64,000 bases of DNA from Wenxinia saemankumensis (GCF_900141735.1 NZ_FQYO01000003.1:62001-126000); one strand, 5' to 3'. Counted from the first letter of the stretch, positions 44,941 to 55,508 are shown. Made by a program: numbers and translations. Notes: generated by a model not told the origin, from the letters alone.

Positions 44941-47228
44941 AACGTGAACTCGTGGCTGCCCGCGCCATAGGTGCCGCCGCCGATCTCGTCGGAGGCGACG
45001 CCCTCGCATCCCTCGGGCAGCGTGACGGTGTAGCGGACCTTGCCGTCCTCGATGCGCCAGGCGGCCTCGATCCGGCCGTGCCGGCAGGCGTGCCACATCT
45101 CGACATGGCCGAGCTCCGGCAGGACCTTCGGCGCGATCGTCACCTTGTCGAAGCCGGGGCCGTCGGCGCTGGGCGCAATGCCCGCCACCTCCTCGAACAG
45201 CCACTGGCAGACCGCGCCGTAGGCGTAGTGGTTGTAGCTGTTCATGTCGGGGTCGTAGATCGTGCCGTCCTCGCCGAGCGCGTCCCACCGCTCCCAGATC
45301 GTCGTGGCCCCGCGCTCCACCTGGTAGAGCCAGCCAGGCACCTTGCGGTTGAGGAACACCTTCTCGGCCACGTCCATCATGCCGAGCTTGGTCAGCGCGG
45401 GCAGCAGGGCGGGGGTGCCGATGAAGCCGGTGCCGATCAGATAATCGGCCTCCTCCACCACGCGGCGGAAATAGGCGCGGCCGGCCGCGTCATGCTCGGC
45501 CGGGACGAGGTCGTAGAGGAACGCCAGCGCCCACGAGGTCTGGTCGTTATGCGCGATCCGGCCCGAGGGGGCGAAGAATTCGTGCGCGAAGGCGGCCTTG
45601 ATCTCGGCGGCCATCTTCTCGAGCCGGGCCTGCTGCTCGCTTTCCCCGAGGATCCCCGCGATGCGGGCGGCGAGGTCGGTCGAGATGTAGAAGTAGAGCG
45701 TGGCCGCGCAATCGTCCGCGATCGTCGGCCGCGGCTTGCGGTTGTCGCCCACGGGCTGGAGCCAGTCGCCGAAGGTGAAGCCCTTGGACCCCCAGTGCGA
45801 GTGCGGATGGATGATCGGGCCGTTCGAGATCGACCACAGGTAATCCAGCCACTTGAGCATGGCGGGGAAGTTCTCCTCCAGCACGCCCTTGTCGCCGTAA
45901 TGCAGGTAGAGCTGCCACGGCATGACCGTGATCACGTCGCCCCAGCCGGTGGAGCCGGCCCAGACCTGTTCCTTGTCGCCGCTCCAGTTCTTGCGGGTCC
46001 GGACCGGCTTGAGCCGGGTCGGGTCGGGCGAGAAATGCGGCACCGCGCCGTCCTCGCGCTGGTCGTGGCGCACGTCGCGCATGTACTTCTTGAGGAAGGT
46101 CTCGCAATCGGCGAGCCAGCAGGCCGTCCCGGCAAAGACCTGCGCGTCGCCGGTCCAGCCGAGACGCTCGTCCCGCTGCGGGCAGTCGGTCGGGATCTCG
46201 ATGAAGTTCGAGCGCTGCGACCAGATCGTGTTCAGCACCAGCCGGTTCACCTCCGGCACGCCGCATTCGAAGCCGCCCGCGATCTCGGGGACGGAGGTCA
46301 GCGGCAGCATCTCGATCCGCGCGACCTCGGCATTCCCCTCGATCTCCACCTTCGCGTAGCGGAAGCCGTAGAAGGTGAAGACCGGCTCCCAGCTTTCGTC
46401 GCCGTTGCCGCCGAGCGTGTAGTGGAACTGCGCGCGCGCCGCGCGGTAGTTGCGGTTGTCCCAGGCGCGGTCGGGGCCCAGCACCTCCGAGAAGCTGACA
46501 CGGACCTTCGCGCCCTTGTCGCCCCGGGCGGTGATCCGGACGATGGCGCCGCAGTTCTGGCCGAAATCGTGCACCGTCGCGGCGCCGTCCGCCCAGCTCT
46601 CGACCGGCACGATCGCCTCCAGCGCCTTCACCGCGCCGGTCTCGTGCGGCACGAAGGTCGGGGCGAGATCCAGCGTCTCGACGCCGCCGTCCTTCGTCGT
46701 GGCGCGGCCGCCATCGACGTCCTCGCCGTGGTAGATGCCCTGCGCGGTGACCGGGGACAGGCCGCTGGACCAGCTGTCGTCGGTCGCCAGCAGCGTCTCG
46801 TCCCCGGCCCGGAGCTCGGCGATGGCGGCGACGCGGTCGCCCCAGGTGTCCGTCGCGGGGGAGGGCGGCCACATCAGCAGGCCGCGATACCAGCCGTCGC
46901 CCAGCCAGATCTCGAGGGTGTTCTCACCCTCCTTCAGCAGGTCGGTAACGTCGTACTCCTGGTAGGCGATCCGGTCGTCGTAGCAGGTCCAGCCGGGCGT
47001 CAGGTGATCGTCGCCGACCCGCTGCCCGTTGAGATGCGCGCGGTAGAGCCCGAGGGCCGAGATCCGCAGCAGGGCGCCCTGCGGCACGCTGTCGAGGGTG
47101 AAGGTCTTCGACAGCGCGGCGGCATCCTCGCGCCGCTCGGGCGGGGTCGCCGGGGCGATCAGTCTGCCGGTGGTGAAGGCCTGCGCGCGCGTATCGGCGT
47201 GGCCGCCGCTGGAAGCGTCGGGGCTCAT
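44928..47228 (-). CDS. alpha-L-rhamnosidase, GH78
   Basis: Removes terminal alpha-L-rhamnose from glycosides, 766 residues. Seen: an N-terminal beta-domain with LYRAHLNGQRVGDDHLTPGWT and LLKEGENTLEIWLGDGWYRG, then the (alpha/alpha)6 catalytic barrel with TDCPQRDERLGWTGDA (acidic active-site residues) and TTIWERWDAL. A C-terminal beta-domain follows. No signal peptide is visible, so it probably acts in the cytoplasm. Start ATG 47228 after GGGAGGACGACC. First gene of the second importer operon, divergent from the LacI regulator. Confidence 0.92.
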   Translation of the reverse strand: MSPDASSGGHADTRAQAFTTGRLIAPATPPERREDAAALSKTFTLDSVPQGALLRISALGLYRAHLNGQRVGDDHLTPGWTCYDDRIAYQEYDVTDLLKEGENTLEIWLGDGWYRGLLMWPPSPATDTWGDRVAAIAELRAGDETLLATDDSWSSGLSPVTAQGIYHGEDVDGGRATTKDGGVETLDLAPTFVPHETGAVKALEAIVPVESWADGAATVHDFGQNCGAIVRITARGDKGAKVRVSFSEVLGPDRAWDNRNYRAARAQFHYTLGGNGDESWEPVFTFYGFRYAKVEIEGNAEVARIEMLPLTSVPEIAGGFECGVPEVNRLVLNTIWSQRSNFIEIPTDCPQRDERLGWTGDAQVFAGTACWLADCETFLKKYMRDVRHDQREDGAVPHFSPDPTRLKPVRTRKNWSGDKEQVWAGSTGWGDVITVMPWQLYLHYGDKGVLEENFPAMLKWLDYLWSISNGPIIHPHSHWGSKGFTFGDWLQPVGDNRKPRPTIADDCAATLYFYISTDLAARIAGILGESEQQARLEKMAAEIKAAFAHEFFAPSGRIAHNDQTSWALAFLYDLVPAEHDAAGRAYFRRVVEEADYLIGTGFIGTPALLPALTKLGMMDVAEKVFLNRKVPGWLYQVERGATTIWERWDALGEDGTIYDPDMNSYNHYAYGAVCQWLFEEVAGIAPSADGPGFDKVTIAPKVLPELGHVEMWHACRHGRIEAAWRIEDGKVRYTVTLPEGCEGVASDEIGGGTYGAGSHEFTFPAP

Positions 47229-47374
47229 GGTCGTCCTCCCTTGCGGTGCGTCGTCTGCCGTCGATCCTCCTCCGGACCGTCGATGTGCACCGTTCTACGG
47301 AGACCGTTACACACTCGAGATTGCCGATCAAGACCCTTCCGCGCTATCACCGGCACAGATCGCGAAGGGGCAGC

Positions 47375-48406
47375 ATGTCGAAGATCACCGTTTCCGGCCC
47401 GCCCGCGCGGGCGACGATCCGCACCGTGGCCGAGGATGCCGGAGTGTCCGTCGCGGCCGTGTCGAAGGTCCTGCGCGGCGCCTATGGCGTCAGCGACGGT
47501 CTGCGCGAGAAGGTGGAGGCCAGCATCGGCCGGCTGGGCTACCGCCCCTCGGTCGCCGCGCGCGGCATGAGGGGCCGGACCTGGACCGTGGGCGTCCTGC
47601 TGATCGACATCGCCAACCCCTTCCTGTCGCTCGTGGTCGAGGGGGCGAACAGCCGGCTGCAGGCATCGCGCTACAAGGCGCTGATCGGGGTCGGACATTC
47701 CGCCAGCGAGATCGAGACGGGGCTCATCGAATCGATGATCGACTACCGGATGGACGGGATCCTGCTGGTGGCGCCGCGCTCCGACGGCCCCACGCTCGAG
47801 GCGATCGGCGAACAGATCCCGGTCGTGACGATCGCCCATCACCAGCCGGACGCGGCCCGGTTCGACACGGTCAATTCCGACGACCGGGTCGGGGCGCGGC
47901 TCGCCGTGCGCGGCATGCTCGAGCGCGGGCACCGCGACATCGCCTTCGTCTTCTACACCCATTCCGGGGACGAGCGGACGGCCGTCGCCACCCAGCGCAA
48001 GGAGGGCTACCTGGCCGCGATGGCCGAGGCGGGCCTGTCCGACCGGGCGCGGGTGCTGCGCGTCGAGGGGGGCGGCAACATCGCGCCCCGGGACGAGGGG
48101 TTCGATGCCCTGCTCGACCTGCCGGACCGCCCGCGCGCCATGGTCGTCTGGTCCGACATGCACGCGGTGCCGCTGCTCAACCGCGCGCGGATGCGTGGCA
48201 TCGACGTGCCGGGCGAGCTGGCGATCACGGGCTACGACAACACGCCGGTCGCCGCGCTGCCGCTGATCGGGCTGAGCAGTGTGGATCAGGATCCGGCCCG
48301 GATCGGCGAGATGGCGGTGAACCGCCTGCTCGAGCGGATCGAGGGGCGGCGCGCGCCGAGCCACGACTTCGTCCCCCCGGCCTTCGTGCCCCGCAGTTCG
48401 CATTAG
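47375..48406 (+). CDS. LacI-family transcriptional regulator
   Basis: A 343-residue repressor-type regulator. Seen: the LacI HTH (IRTVAEDAGVSVAAVSKVLRGAYGVSDGLREKVEASIGRLGYRPS) with hinge RGMRGRTWTVGVLL, and a periplasmic-binding-like sensor domain (DIANPFLSLVVEGAN..., ITGYDNTPVAALP). Start ATG 47375 after AAGGGG. Divergent from the GH78 operon, which is its most likely target. Tail-to-tail with rhaK, sharing four bases at the stops. Confidence 0.88.
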   Translation: MSKITVSGPPARATIRTVAEDAGVSVAAVSKVLRGAYGVSDGLREKVEASIGRLGYRPSVAARGMRGRTWTVGVLLIDIANPFLSLVVEGANSRLQASRYKALIGVGHSASEIETGLIESMIDYRMDGILLVAPRSDGPTLEAIGEQIPVVTIAHHQPDAARFDTVNSDDRVGARLAVRGMLERGHRDIAFVFYTHSGDERTAVATQRKEGYLAAMAEAGLSDRARVLRVEGGGNIAPRDEGFDALLDLPDRPRAMVVWSDMHAVPLLNRARMRGIDVPGELAITGYDNTPVAALPLIGLSSVDQDPARIGEMAVNRLLERIEGRRAPSHDFVPPAFVPRSSH

Positions 48407-49767
48407 GGCGTCTCCCTCCACCGCGCGGCATAGGCGGCGAGGCGCGGATCGGCCGCCCCGCCCACCGGAACGGGGACCGGCAGGTCCGCCTCCGGCCGGG
48501 CCAGCAGCGCGGCGCCGATGCTGGTGCCCGTGGCCGAGGCCGAGATCCGCACCTCGCGCCCCGTCGCCGCACCCAGCATGGCGAGGTAGTCGGCGTTTCG
48601 CGCGAAGGGCCCCTCGACGATGATCGGGCCCGCCCCGTGGGTCAGGGCCAGGCATTCCGCCGTCATCAGCGCGAGGTAGTAGCCGAGCGCGACGCTCCGC
48701 TCGCCCTCGGTCGCGGGCTCTGCCGTCCAGCCCCCGGACCGGCCGGGGAAGGGCCCCGAGGCGGGCTCGACCGACGGGCGCAGCAGCGCGCCGCCCGCCA
48801 GCACCGCGTCCCGGTCCGACGCGGAGGGGGCGGCTGCCGCGCCCTTCTCCCGTTCGTATTCCCGCCCGCCCATGAACCGCGCCGACGGCACCGGCTGGCC
48901 CAGAGCGTTGACGTTGATCAGCGTGTCCCGCGCGGGGTCGAGGGCGGGGACCTCGGCCCCCATGCTCATCGCGATCACCCAGGTCCCCGTGGACACGACC
49001 GAGAACGGCCCCGCATTGCGCAGATGCGGCAGCAGCGAGGCGTTCGAATCGTGGATGCCGGAGAAGACCAGGATCCCCTCGGGCAGCCCGATGCGCGCCG
49101 CGAGGTCCGGCAGGACGGCGCCCGCCGGGTCGCCGGCCCGGACGACCGGGGCCATGCGGCCCGACAGGCCGAGCCGGTCCACCAACGGGCTGAAGGTGCC
49201 GGCGCGCGGATCCCAAAGATCGGTATGGCAGCCGAGCGAGGTCAGCTCGCAGCCGTAGCGGCCGGTCAGCCGACCCGACCAGAATTGCGGGTAGGTCACG
49301 ATCTGCGCGATCCGGTCCCGCTCGACGCGGCCCTCCAGCAGCCAGTGCAGCTGCGCGCCGAGATTGAGTCCCATCGGCAGCCGGGGCGAACCCGTGATCT
49401 CGAAACCGGGACGCAGCGCGTCGTATTCGTCGGCGACGTCGTCCGGCCCGGTCTCCTCGTAGTCCAGCATCGGGCAGGCGAGTGCGCCGCTGTCGTCCAG
49501 CAGGACGGCCGAGGCGCCGTGCGTGGTCACGCTGATCGCGTCGATTCCGTGCGCCGCCTGCATGTCCGCCAGCGCGCCCAGCAGGAAGTCCCAGATCCCG
49601 TCCAGGTCGAAGCTGCGCCAGGCCCCGCCGGTGAGGGACGTGTTCGGCCGGGTGGCGACCGCGATCTCCTCCATCCGGTCCGTATCGACCAGCGCCAGCT
49701 TGGCGTTGGTCTTGCCGATGTCGATGACGGCGACATGCCGGAGCGGCTGGCGCGGCGCATCGCTCAT
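48403..49767 (-). CDS. rhaK: rhamnulokinase-type FGGY carbohydrate kinase
   Basis: Phosphorylates L-rhamnulose to rhamnulose-1-phosphate, 454 residues. Seen: the N-terminal phosphate loop [44 protein letters not shown] and [11 protein letters not shown], as in FGGY kinases. In rhizobia the matching kinase also supports rhamnose uptake by its own ABC transporter. Start ATG 49767 overlaps the rhaU stop by ATGA. Last gene of rhaRSTPQUK. Confidence 0.88.
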   Translation of the reverse strand: MSDAPRQPLRHVAVIDIGKTNAKLALVDTDRMEEIAVATRPNTSLTGGAWRSFDLDGIWDFLLGALADMQAAHGIDAISVTTHGASAVLLDDSGALACPMLDYEETGPDDVADEYDALRPGFEITGSPRLPMGLNLGAQLHWLLEGRVERDRIAQIVTYPQFWSGRLTGRYGCELTSLGCHTDLWDPRAGTFSPLVDRLGLSGRMAPVVRAGDPAGAVLPDLAARIGLPEGILVFSGIHDSNASLLPHLRNAGPFSVVSTGTWVIAMSMGAEVPALDPARDTLINVNALGQPVPSARFMGGREYEREKGAAAAPSASDRDAVLAGGALLRPSVEPASGPFPGRSGGWTAEPATEGERSVALGYYLALMTAECLALTHGAGPIIVEGPFARNADYLAMLGAATGREVRISASATGTSIGAALLARPEADLPVPVPVGGAADPRLAAYAARWRETP

Positions 49768-50081
49768 GGCATGTGGAACATGCGGCGGAGCGGGACGGAA
49801 ACGGGCTCGTTGTCCGGCGCCACCTCCATCAGGTCGGCCATGTGGGCCCACCACCGTTGCATGACCGGATGCGACGGCAGCTCGTCCATCCCGTGATCCT
49901 CGGTTCGCGTGAGGACGCCGAAGAGCAGGTGCGTCTCCGGGTCGAGCCAGATCGAGTAGTCCGACACCCCGGCGCCGCGCAGCAGCTCCACCAGCTCGGG
50001 AAGGATCTCGTCGTGGCGCCGCTCGTACTCGGCCTCCATCCCGGGATTGAGCCGCATCCGGAAGGCGTATCTCTCGCTCAT
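49764..50081 (-). CDS. rhaU: L-rhamnose mutarotase
   Basis: Interconverts alpha and beta anomers of L-rhamnose, 105 residues, single ferredoxin-like domain. Seen: [26 protein letters not shown] with the active-site His, [17 protein letters not shown], and the paired Trp in [15 protein letters not shown]. Start ATG 50081 overlaps the rhaQ stop, and the stop overlaps the rhaK start. Called RhaM in enterobacteria. Confidence 0.95.
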   Translation of the reverse strand: MSERYAFRMRLNPGMEAEYERRHDEILPELVELLRGAGVSDYSIWLDPETHLLFGVLTRTEDHGMDELPSHPVMQRWWAHMADLMEVAPDNEPVSVPLRRMFHMP

Positions 50082-51085
50082 CGTTGTCTCCACAGGGTCC
50101 AGAGCCGGGGCAGGGCGATCACGCCGATCAGCAGCGCCCCGATGAAGATGCTCATAACGATGCCCGGCACGTTCAGCAGGCCCAGCCCGAAGGTGACGAG
50201 GCCCATGACGAAGGCGGCGATCACCACGCCGGGGATCGTCCCCGATCCGCCGAGGATGTTGATCCCGCCCAGCACGACCATGGTCACCACCTCCAGCTCC
50301 CATGCCGTGGCGATGGAGGGGCGGGTGGAGCCGAGGCGCGAGGTCAGGCAGATCGCCGCGACCCCGGACATCAGGCCGGTCAGCAGGAAGAGCACGAACT
50401 TCACCCGGGCCACCCGGATCCCCGAGAAGAGCGCGCCCGTCGGGTTGTTGCCGATGGCGTAGACCGTGCGGCCGAAACTGGTGCGGTGCAGGACGACGTA
50501 GTAGATCAGGGCGAGGATCGCGAAGAGCACCAGCTCGAACGAGATCACCCAGAAGACGTAGCCCTGCCCGAACCAGCTGAAGCCCGCGGGGTAGCCGCGA
50601 TAGGCCTGATCGCCGAGCACGATGTAGCTGATCCCCCGGAACAGGCTCATCGTGCCGATCGTCACGACGATGGACGGCAGGCCCATCCCGGTGACGAGGA
50701 TCCCGTTGAATGCCCCGCAGAGCAGGCCCGTCCCCAGCCCCACCAGGATCAGCACCGGCACGCCGACCTCGAATTGCGCCGCCGCCCCCATCGCGGTGGA
50801 GGCGAGCGCGACGATCCCCGCGACGGAGAGGTCGATCTCGCCAGCGATGATCAGCATCGCCATGGCGAAGGCGATCATCGCCTTCTCGGTGAAGTTGAAG
50901 GTCGCGTCCGAGAGGCTCCACGCGTTCAGGAAGTAGGGCGAGGCGAAGCTGTTCGCGACGAAGATCGCGATGGCCACCGCCAGCAGCAGCGATTCCCAGC
51001 TTTTGACCAGCCGCGCGCCGCGCCCTTCCAGCCGGTCGGGCAGGTGCCGGTGGAGGCTGCTGTCCCGCAATCCGGTCTCGCTCAT
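50078..51085 (-). CDS. rhaQ: rhamnose ABC transporter permease RhaQ
   Basis: Membrane subunit of the CUT2-type L-rhamnose importer, 335 residues, with about 8-10 helices. Seen: [42 protein letters not shown] and [16 protein letters not shown], all standard RbsC-type segments. Order downstream of rhaP and upstream of rhaU matches the Rhizobium leguminosarum locus. Both ends overlap neighbours by four bases. Confidence 0.9.
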   Translation of the reverse strand: MSETGLRDSSLHRHLPDRLEGRGARLVKSWESLLLAVAIAIFVANSFASPYFLNAWSLSDATFNFTEKAMIAFAMAMLIIAGEIDLSVAGIVALASTAMGAAAQFEVGVPVLILVGLGTGLLCGAFNGILVTGMGLPSIVVTIGTMSLFRGISYIVLGDQAYRGYPAGFSWFGQGYVFWVISFELVLFAILALIYYVVLHRTSFGRTVYAIGNNPTGALFSGIRVARVKFVLFLLTGLMSGVAAICLTSRLGSTRPSIATAWELEVVTMVVLGGINILGGSGTIPGVVIAAFVMGLVTFGLGLLNVPGIVMSIFIGALLIGVIALPRLWTLWRQR

Positions 51086-52062
51086 GCCGCGCCCTCCGCC
51101 CGCTTGAGGATGATCCGCCCCCGGCCGAGCGCGCTGCGCGAATTGAACGCGATGGCGACGACGATGGCCGCGCCCGAGATCGCCATCTGCCAGAAGGGCG
51201 AGACGCCGATCACCGGCAGCGCGTTCTTGAGGATGCCGAGGAACAGCGCCCCCAGCAGCGTGCCGAGGATCGTGCCCGCCCCGCCCGCGATGGCGATGCC
51301 GCCGATCACGCAGGCCGCCACCACCTCCAGCTCGAATCCCGCGGCGATGTCGACATAGGCGACCGCGTAGCGCGCGACCCAGAGATAGCCGGTCAGCCCC
51401 GCCAGCGCCCCCGAGACGACGAAGGCCCAGAACTGCGTGCGGCCCACGTTCAGCCCGGCATAGACCGCCGCATGGGGATTGCCGCCCACCGCGTAGAACG
51501 CCCGGCCGAGGGGGGTGCGCGCCACGAACAGGAAGAACCCCGCGAGGATCGCCAGCGCGATCCAGCTCATCACCGGCAGGCCCAGCAGGACGGCGCGGGG
51601 AAACCCGGTGAAGGACGCGCCCATCTGGTGCGAGTTCACCCATTCGCCGCCCGAGATGACGAAGATGAGCCCGCGGTAGATCGTCATCGTGCCCAGCGTC
51701 ACGACGATGGGCGGGATCGCCAGTGTCCAGACGAGCAGTCCGTTGATCGCGCCCATCACGGCACCCATCGCCACCGCCAGCGCCAGGATCGCGGCCAGCG
51801 GCACGTCCGGCGCGGCGGCGTTCAGCATCGCGCAGACCATCCCCGTCAGGGCGAGGTTCGCCGCGACCGACAGGTCGATGCAGCGCGTCAGGATCACTAC
51901 CGTCTGGCCGAGCGCGAGGATCAGCAGCGGCGCGGTGTCGTTGAACACCCCCGCGAGGTTGCCGGGCGCGACGAAGGCCGGAAACCGGCCGGCGATCAGG
52001 CCCAGCAGGGCGAGGACGACCAGTGTCAGCAGCGCCTCGCGCGATCTGAGGAATCCGCTCAT
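51082..52062 (-). CDS. rhaP: rhamnose ABC transporter permease RhaP
   Basis: First membrane subunit of the rhamnose importer, 326 residues. Seen: [41 protein letters not shown] and [23 protein letters not shown], typical of CUT2 permeases. Start ATG 52062 overlaps the rhaT stop. RhaP and RhaQ are related but clearly different, so they form a heterodimer rather than a duplicate pair. Confidence 0.9.
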   Translation of the reverse strand: MSGFLRSREALLTLVVLALLGLIAGRFPAFVAPGNLAGVFNDTAPLLILALGQTVVILTRCIDLSVAANLALTGMVCAMLNAAAPDVPLAAILALAVAMGAVMGAINGLLVWTLAIPPIVVTLGTMTIYRGLIFVISGGEWVNSHQMGASFTGFPRAVLLGLPVMSWIALAILAGFFLFVARTPLGRAFYAVGGNPHAAVYAGLNVGRTQFWAFVVSGALAGLTGYLWVARYAVAYVDIAAGFELEVVAACVIGGIAIAGGAGTILGTLLGALFLGILKNALPVIGVSPFWQMAISGAAIVVAIAFNSRSALGRGRIILKRAEGAA

Positions 52063-53573
52063 GCCGCTTTCTCCGCCCCGATGCCGGCCGCGTGCCGCAC
52101 CAGCGCCTCGGGCGTCAGCGCCGCGCCCTCCAGCTCCGCCACCTGCCGTCCCTCGCGCATGACGATCACCCGGTCGGACATGCCCAGCACCTCCGGGATC
52201 TCGGAGCTGACCATGATCACGGCCAGCCCTTCGGCTGCGAGGTCGGCCATGAAGGCGTGGACCGCGGCCTTGGACCCGATGTCGATGCCCTTGGTCGGCT
52301 CGTCGAGGATGATGACGGCGGGTTTCGTCGCCAGCCACTTGGCGATCACCACCTTCTGCTGGTTGCCGCCCGACAGCGTACCGACATCCTGGTCGAGCGA
52401 GGCCGCCCGCAGGTCGAGCCGCTTCGTGTAGTCGCGGGCCAGCGCGAATTCCTCGGCCAGCCGCAGGAAGCCCGACCGCGACGTCCGGCCCAGCGAGGGC
52501 AGCGAGACGTTCTGGAAGATCGGCAGGCCGATGATCGCGCCCTGCCTGCCCCGGTCCTCGGGCACGTAGACGACCCCGGCCGAGATGGCGTCGGAGGGGG
52601 AGCGGATGGTGCGCGCGCGCCCCTCGATCTCGACCGTCCCGGCGGAGGGTTTCGTGATCCCGAACAGCGCCTGCATCACCTCGGACCGTCCGGCCCCGAC
52701 GAGGCCGTAGAAGCTCAGGATCTCGCCCCGGCGCAGGGTGAACGAGATGTCGTCGAACTCGGTCGGGTGGGAATAGCCCGTGACGCGCAGCACGGCCGCG
52801 CCCGGCGCCTTGTCGCGGTCCGGAAAGATCTGGTCGACCGACCGGCCGACCATCATCGTCACCAGCTGGTCCTCGGTCACGTCAGCGATCCGACCCGCGC
52901 CGACGAACTGCCCGTCGCGGAACACGGTGTAACGGTCCGCGATGCGGAAGATCTCGTCGAACTTGTGCGAGATGAAGAGGATCGCGCGCCCCTCGCCGCG
53001 CAGCCGTTCCACCAGCTCGTAGAGCTCCTCGATTTCCTTGCGGGAGAGGGCGGCGGTGGGCTCGTCCATCACGACGACGCGGGCGTCGACGGACAGGGCG
53101 CGGGCGATGGCGACGAGGTGCTTGGACGCGATGCCCAGCTCTCTCAGCGGGGTCATCGGGTCGAGCGGGGCGTCGATGCGGTCGAGGATCTCAGCGGCCC
53201 TGGCGCGGATCGCGGGCCAGTCGATCAGGCCGAGTCGGGTCCGGGGCGCGTGACCGATGAAGATGTTCTCGGCGACCGTCAGCTCGTCGAAGAGCACGGT
53301 CTCCTGGTGGATCGCGGTGATCCCGGCGGCGGTCGCGTCCTGCGCGGAGGCGAAGCGCACCGGCGCGCCGTCCAGCAGGATCTCGCCCCCGTCGGGGCGG
53401 TAGATGCCGGTCAGCACCTTGACGATGGTGGACTTGCCCGCGCCGTTCTCGCCGACCAGCGCGGTGACCTGACCGGGGTACAGGTCGAGCGAGACCGCAT
53501 CCAGCGCGGTCACGCCGGGAAAGGTCTTGGTCACGTCCTTCAGGGACAGCACGGGGGTGCCGGCATCGGCCAT
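52059..53573 (-). CDS. rhaT: rhamnose ABC transporter ATP-binding protein RhaT
   Basis: Two-domain ATPase of the RbsA/XylG class, 504 residues. Seen: a first domain with Walker A GENGAGKST, a signature-like region, Walker B VVVMDEPTAALS and switch ISHKFDE. The second domain has the usual degenerate Walker A (YGLVGAGRSE), signature LSGGNQQK and Walker B VIILDEPTKGID. Not to be confused with the unrelated E. coli RhaT symporter. Start ATG 53573; preceded by a strong hairpin after rhaS. Confidence 0.92.
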   Translation of the reverse strand: MADAGTPVLSLKDVTKTFPGVTALDAVSLDLYPGQVTALVGENGAGKSTIVKVLTGIYRPDGGEILLDGAPVRFASAQDATAAGITAIHQETVLFDELTVAENIFIGHAPRTRLGLIDWPAIRARAAEILDRIDAPLDPMTPLRELGIASKHLVAIARALSVDARVVVMDEPTAALSRKEIEELYELVERLRGEGRAILFISHKFDEIFRIADRYTVFRDGQFVGAGRIADVTEDQLVTMMVGRSVDQIFPDRDKAPGAAVLRVTGYSHPTEFDDISFTLRRGEILSFYGLVGAGRSEVMQALFGITKPSAGTVEIEGRARTIRSPSDAISAGVVYVPEDRGRQGAIIGLPIFQNVSLPSLGRTSRSGFLRLAEEFALARDYTKRLDLRAASLDQDVGTLSGGNQQKVVIAKWLATKPAVIILDEPTKGIDIGSKAAVHAFMADLAAEGLAVIMVSSEIPEVLGMSDRVIVMREGRQVAELEGAALTPEALVRHAAGIGAEKAA

Positions 53574-53597
53574 GGTCGGGATCCTGTCGGGGCGGGG

Positions 53598-53627
53598 TGG
53601 CGCGCGGGACATCGGTCCCGCGCGCCA
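53598..53627 (-). promoter_or_regulatory. intercistronic hairpin between rhaS and rhaT
   Basis: A perfect 12-bp stem (TGGCGCGCGGGA at 53598-53609, TCCCGCGCGCCA at 53616-53627) with a 6-base loop lies in the 59-bp gap between rhaS and rhaT. No T-tract follows. Likely an mRNA-stability or partial-termination element (inference). Confidence 0.7.
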
Positions 53628-53632
53628 GGTGA

Positions 53633-54634
53633 TCAGAACACGTCGACGAAGTCGGCGATGTTGCTCTCGTCGTAGACGAAGGGGTCGGCCATCGCGCCCT
53701 CGTTGTTCTCGTCGAGGGTGAGCGTGCCCATCCGGCCCATCTCGATCTCGGCGCCCGGCTCCGCGGTCGCGGCATCCGTCGCGAGCTGATAGGCGAGCCA
53801 GGTGGCCGAGTAGCCGAGGTCGATCGGGTTCCAGATCGCGAAGCTCTGCGAGGCCCCGCTCTCGATCGCGCCCGCCATCTCGGAGGGCAGGCCGAGGCCG
53901 GTCACGTTCACCTCGCCCACCTTGCCGGCATCGACCACGGCCTGCGCCGCGGCGACGATGCCCACGCTCGTCGGCGCGATGATCGCGTCGAGGTCGGGAT
54001 AGGTCTGCATCAGGCCCTGTGCCTCGCGGTAGGACTTGTCGGCGAGGTCGTCGCCATAGACCGTCGCGACCACCTCGATCCCCGGATAATCGGGAAGGAC
54101 GTTCATCATCTCCTCGATCCAGATGTTCTGGTTCGTGGCGGTGGCGCTGGCCGACAGCACGGCGACCTGGCCGCCCTCGGGCAGCTCGTCCGCGGCGAGC
54201 CTGAGGATCATGTTGCCGATCAGCGGGTTCGAGGACGGGTTGAGGTGCATCTCGCGGCCCTCGGGCGCGACGCCCGAATCCCAGCTGATGACCGTGATCC
54301 CGCGATCCATCGCGCGCTGCAGCGCCGGCACCAGCGCGTCGGTGTCGTTCGCGCTGATGGCGATGGCGTCGACCTGCTGGGCGATGAGCGAGTTGATCAC
54401 CTCGATCTGGCCCTCGGCGGTGGTGTCGGTCGGCCCCGTGTAGATCAGCTCGACATTGCCGAGCTCGTCCGCCGCTTCCTGCGCGCCCTCGGCGGCGGCT
54501 TCGAAGAAGCCGATGCCCAGCGCTTTCGCGACCAGCGCGATGCGCACCGGATCGTCCTGCGCCGTGGCGGCGCCGCCGGTGAGCGCGAGCGCGGCCAGCG
54601 CGGCGCCCCCGAACAATCTGCGTGTGATGCTCAT
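53633..54634 (-). CDS. rhaS: rhamnose-binding protein RhaS
   Basis: Periplasmic sugar-binding protein of the importer, 333 residues. Seen: a signal peptide (LFGGAALAALALTGGAATAQ), then RIALVAKALGIGFFEAAAEGAQEAADEL and INSLIAQQVDAIAISANDTDAL, as in ribose/rhamnose-type binding proteins. Start ATG 54634 after GGGAGGAGAC. Follows rhaR by 36 bp; not related to the E. coli AraC-type regulator of the same name. Confidence 0.92.
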   Translation of the reverse strand: MSITRRLFGGAALAALALTGGAATAQDDPVRIALVAKALGIGFFEAAAEGAQEAADELGNVELIYTGPTDTTAEGQIEVINSLIAQQVDAIAISANDTDALVPALQRAMDRGITVISWDSGVAPEGREMHLNPSSNPLIGNMILRLAADELPEGGQVAVLSASATATNQNIWIEEMMNVLPDYPGIEVVATVYGDDLADKSYREAQGLMQTYPDLDAIIAPTSVGIVAAAQAVVDAGKVGEVNVTGLGLPSEMAGAIESGASQSFAIWNPIDLGYSATWLAYQLATDAATAEPGAEIEMGRMGTLTLDENNEGAMADPFVYDESNIADFVDVF

Positions 54635-54670
54635 GTGTCTCCTCCCTGAGATGAGCGTGATGCGGGGTGG

Positions 54671-55465
54671 CTACCCCGCCTTCGTCGCGGCGCGTCTCGG
54701 CACCGTGATGACCCGGATATCCGCCGCCTCCAGCATCGCCGCCGCCGCGTCGGGCACGCCATCGTCGGTGATGACGATGTCGATCTGCTCGAGCGGGCAG
54801 AGGATGAGCGAGGAGCGGTTCGCGAATTTCGAGGAATCGACCATGACGATCAGCTCGTCGGCCTGTCCCAGAAGCTTCTGCTCGGCCTGGATCAGCAGGG
54901 GGTCGGCCTCCATCAGCCCCAGCGGGCCGAGGCCCTGCGCCCCCATGAACATCTTCGACGCGTAGTAATTGCGGGTGATGTCCCCCTCGAAGGGGGAAAG
55001 GATGATCTGCTGCTCGCGGTAGAGCGCGCCGCCCGGCACCAGCACCGTGTTCTTGGAATGCTTCAGCAGGTGCTCGGCGATCGGAAAGCTGTTGGTGAAG
55101 ACCTGCAGCCGGCGGTTCGCCAGCGGATGCACCATCTGGAAGGTCGTGGACCCGCCATTGACGATGATCGGCTCGCCGTCCTCGCACAGGTCGACCGCCG
55201 CCTTGGCGATGGCCTGCTTGGCGGCCGCGTTCAGCGTGCGGCTGACCTCGAAGGGCCGCCCGGCTAGGCCGGGAAAGGCGGGCGGCGTGATCGCCTCGGC
55301 GCCGCCACGGACCCGGCGCAGCTTCTTCTGGACATGCAGGGTGGCGATGTCGCGGCGGATCGTGGCCTCGGACGAACCGGTGAGCGACACGAGCTCACCC
55401 ACGGTCGCGACAGGGCGGTCCTGCACGGCCGAAAGGATGATCCTGTGGCGTTCCTTTTCGTGCAT
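54671..55465 (-). CDS. rhaR: DeoR-family regulator of rhamnose catabolism
   Basis: Repressor-type regulator, 264 residues. Seen: an N-terminal DeoR HTH (RHRIILSAVQDRPVATVGELVSLTGSSEATIRRDIATL) and a sugar-phosphate-sensing domain (IIVNGGSTTFQMVHPLANRRLQVFTNS..., VDSSKFANRSSLILCPLEQID). First gene of rhaRSTPQUK; ATG 55465 is chosen because GGGGAGG lies just upstream. It probably represses both divergent operons until rhamnose or a phosphorylated product binds. Confidence 0.88.
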   Translation of the reverse strand: MHEKERHRIILSAVQDRPVATVGELVSLTGSSEATIRRDIATLHVQKKLRRVRGGAEAITPPAFPGLAGRPFEVSRTLNAAAKQAIAKAAVDLCEDGEPIIVNGGSTTFQMVHPLANRRLQVFTNSFPIAEHLLKHSKNTVLVPGGALYREQQIILSPFEGDITRNYYASKMFMGAQGLGPLGLMEADPLLIQAEQKLLGQADELIVMVDSSKFANRSSLILCPLEQIDIVITDDGVPDAAAAMLEAADIRVITVPRRAATKAG

Positions 55466-55508
55466 CGACGTCCTCCCCTGCCGCATCTGGACGCGATTCC
55501 CGCAGCCG

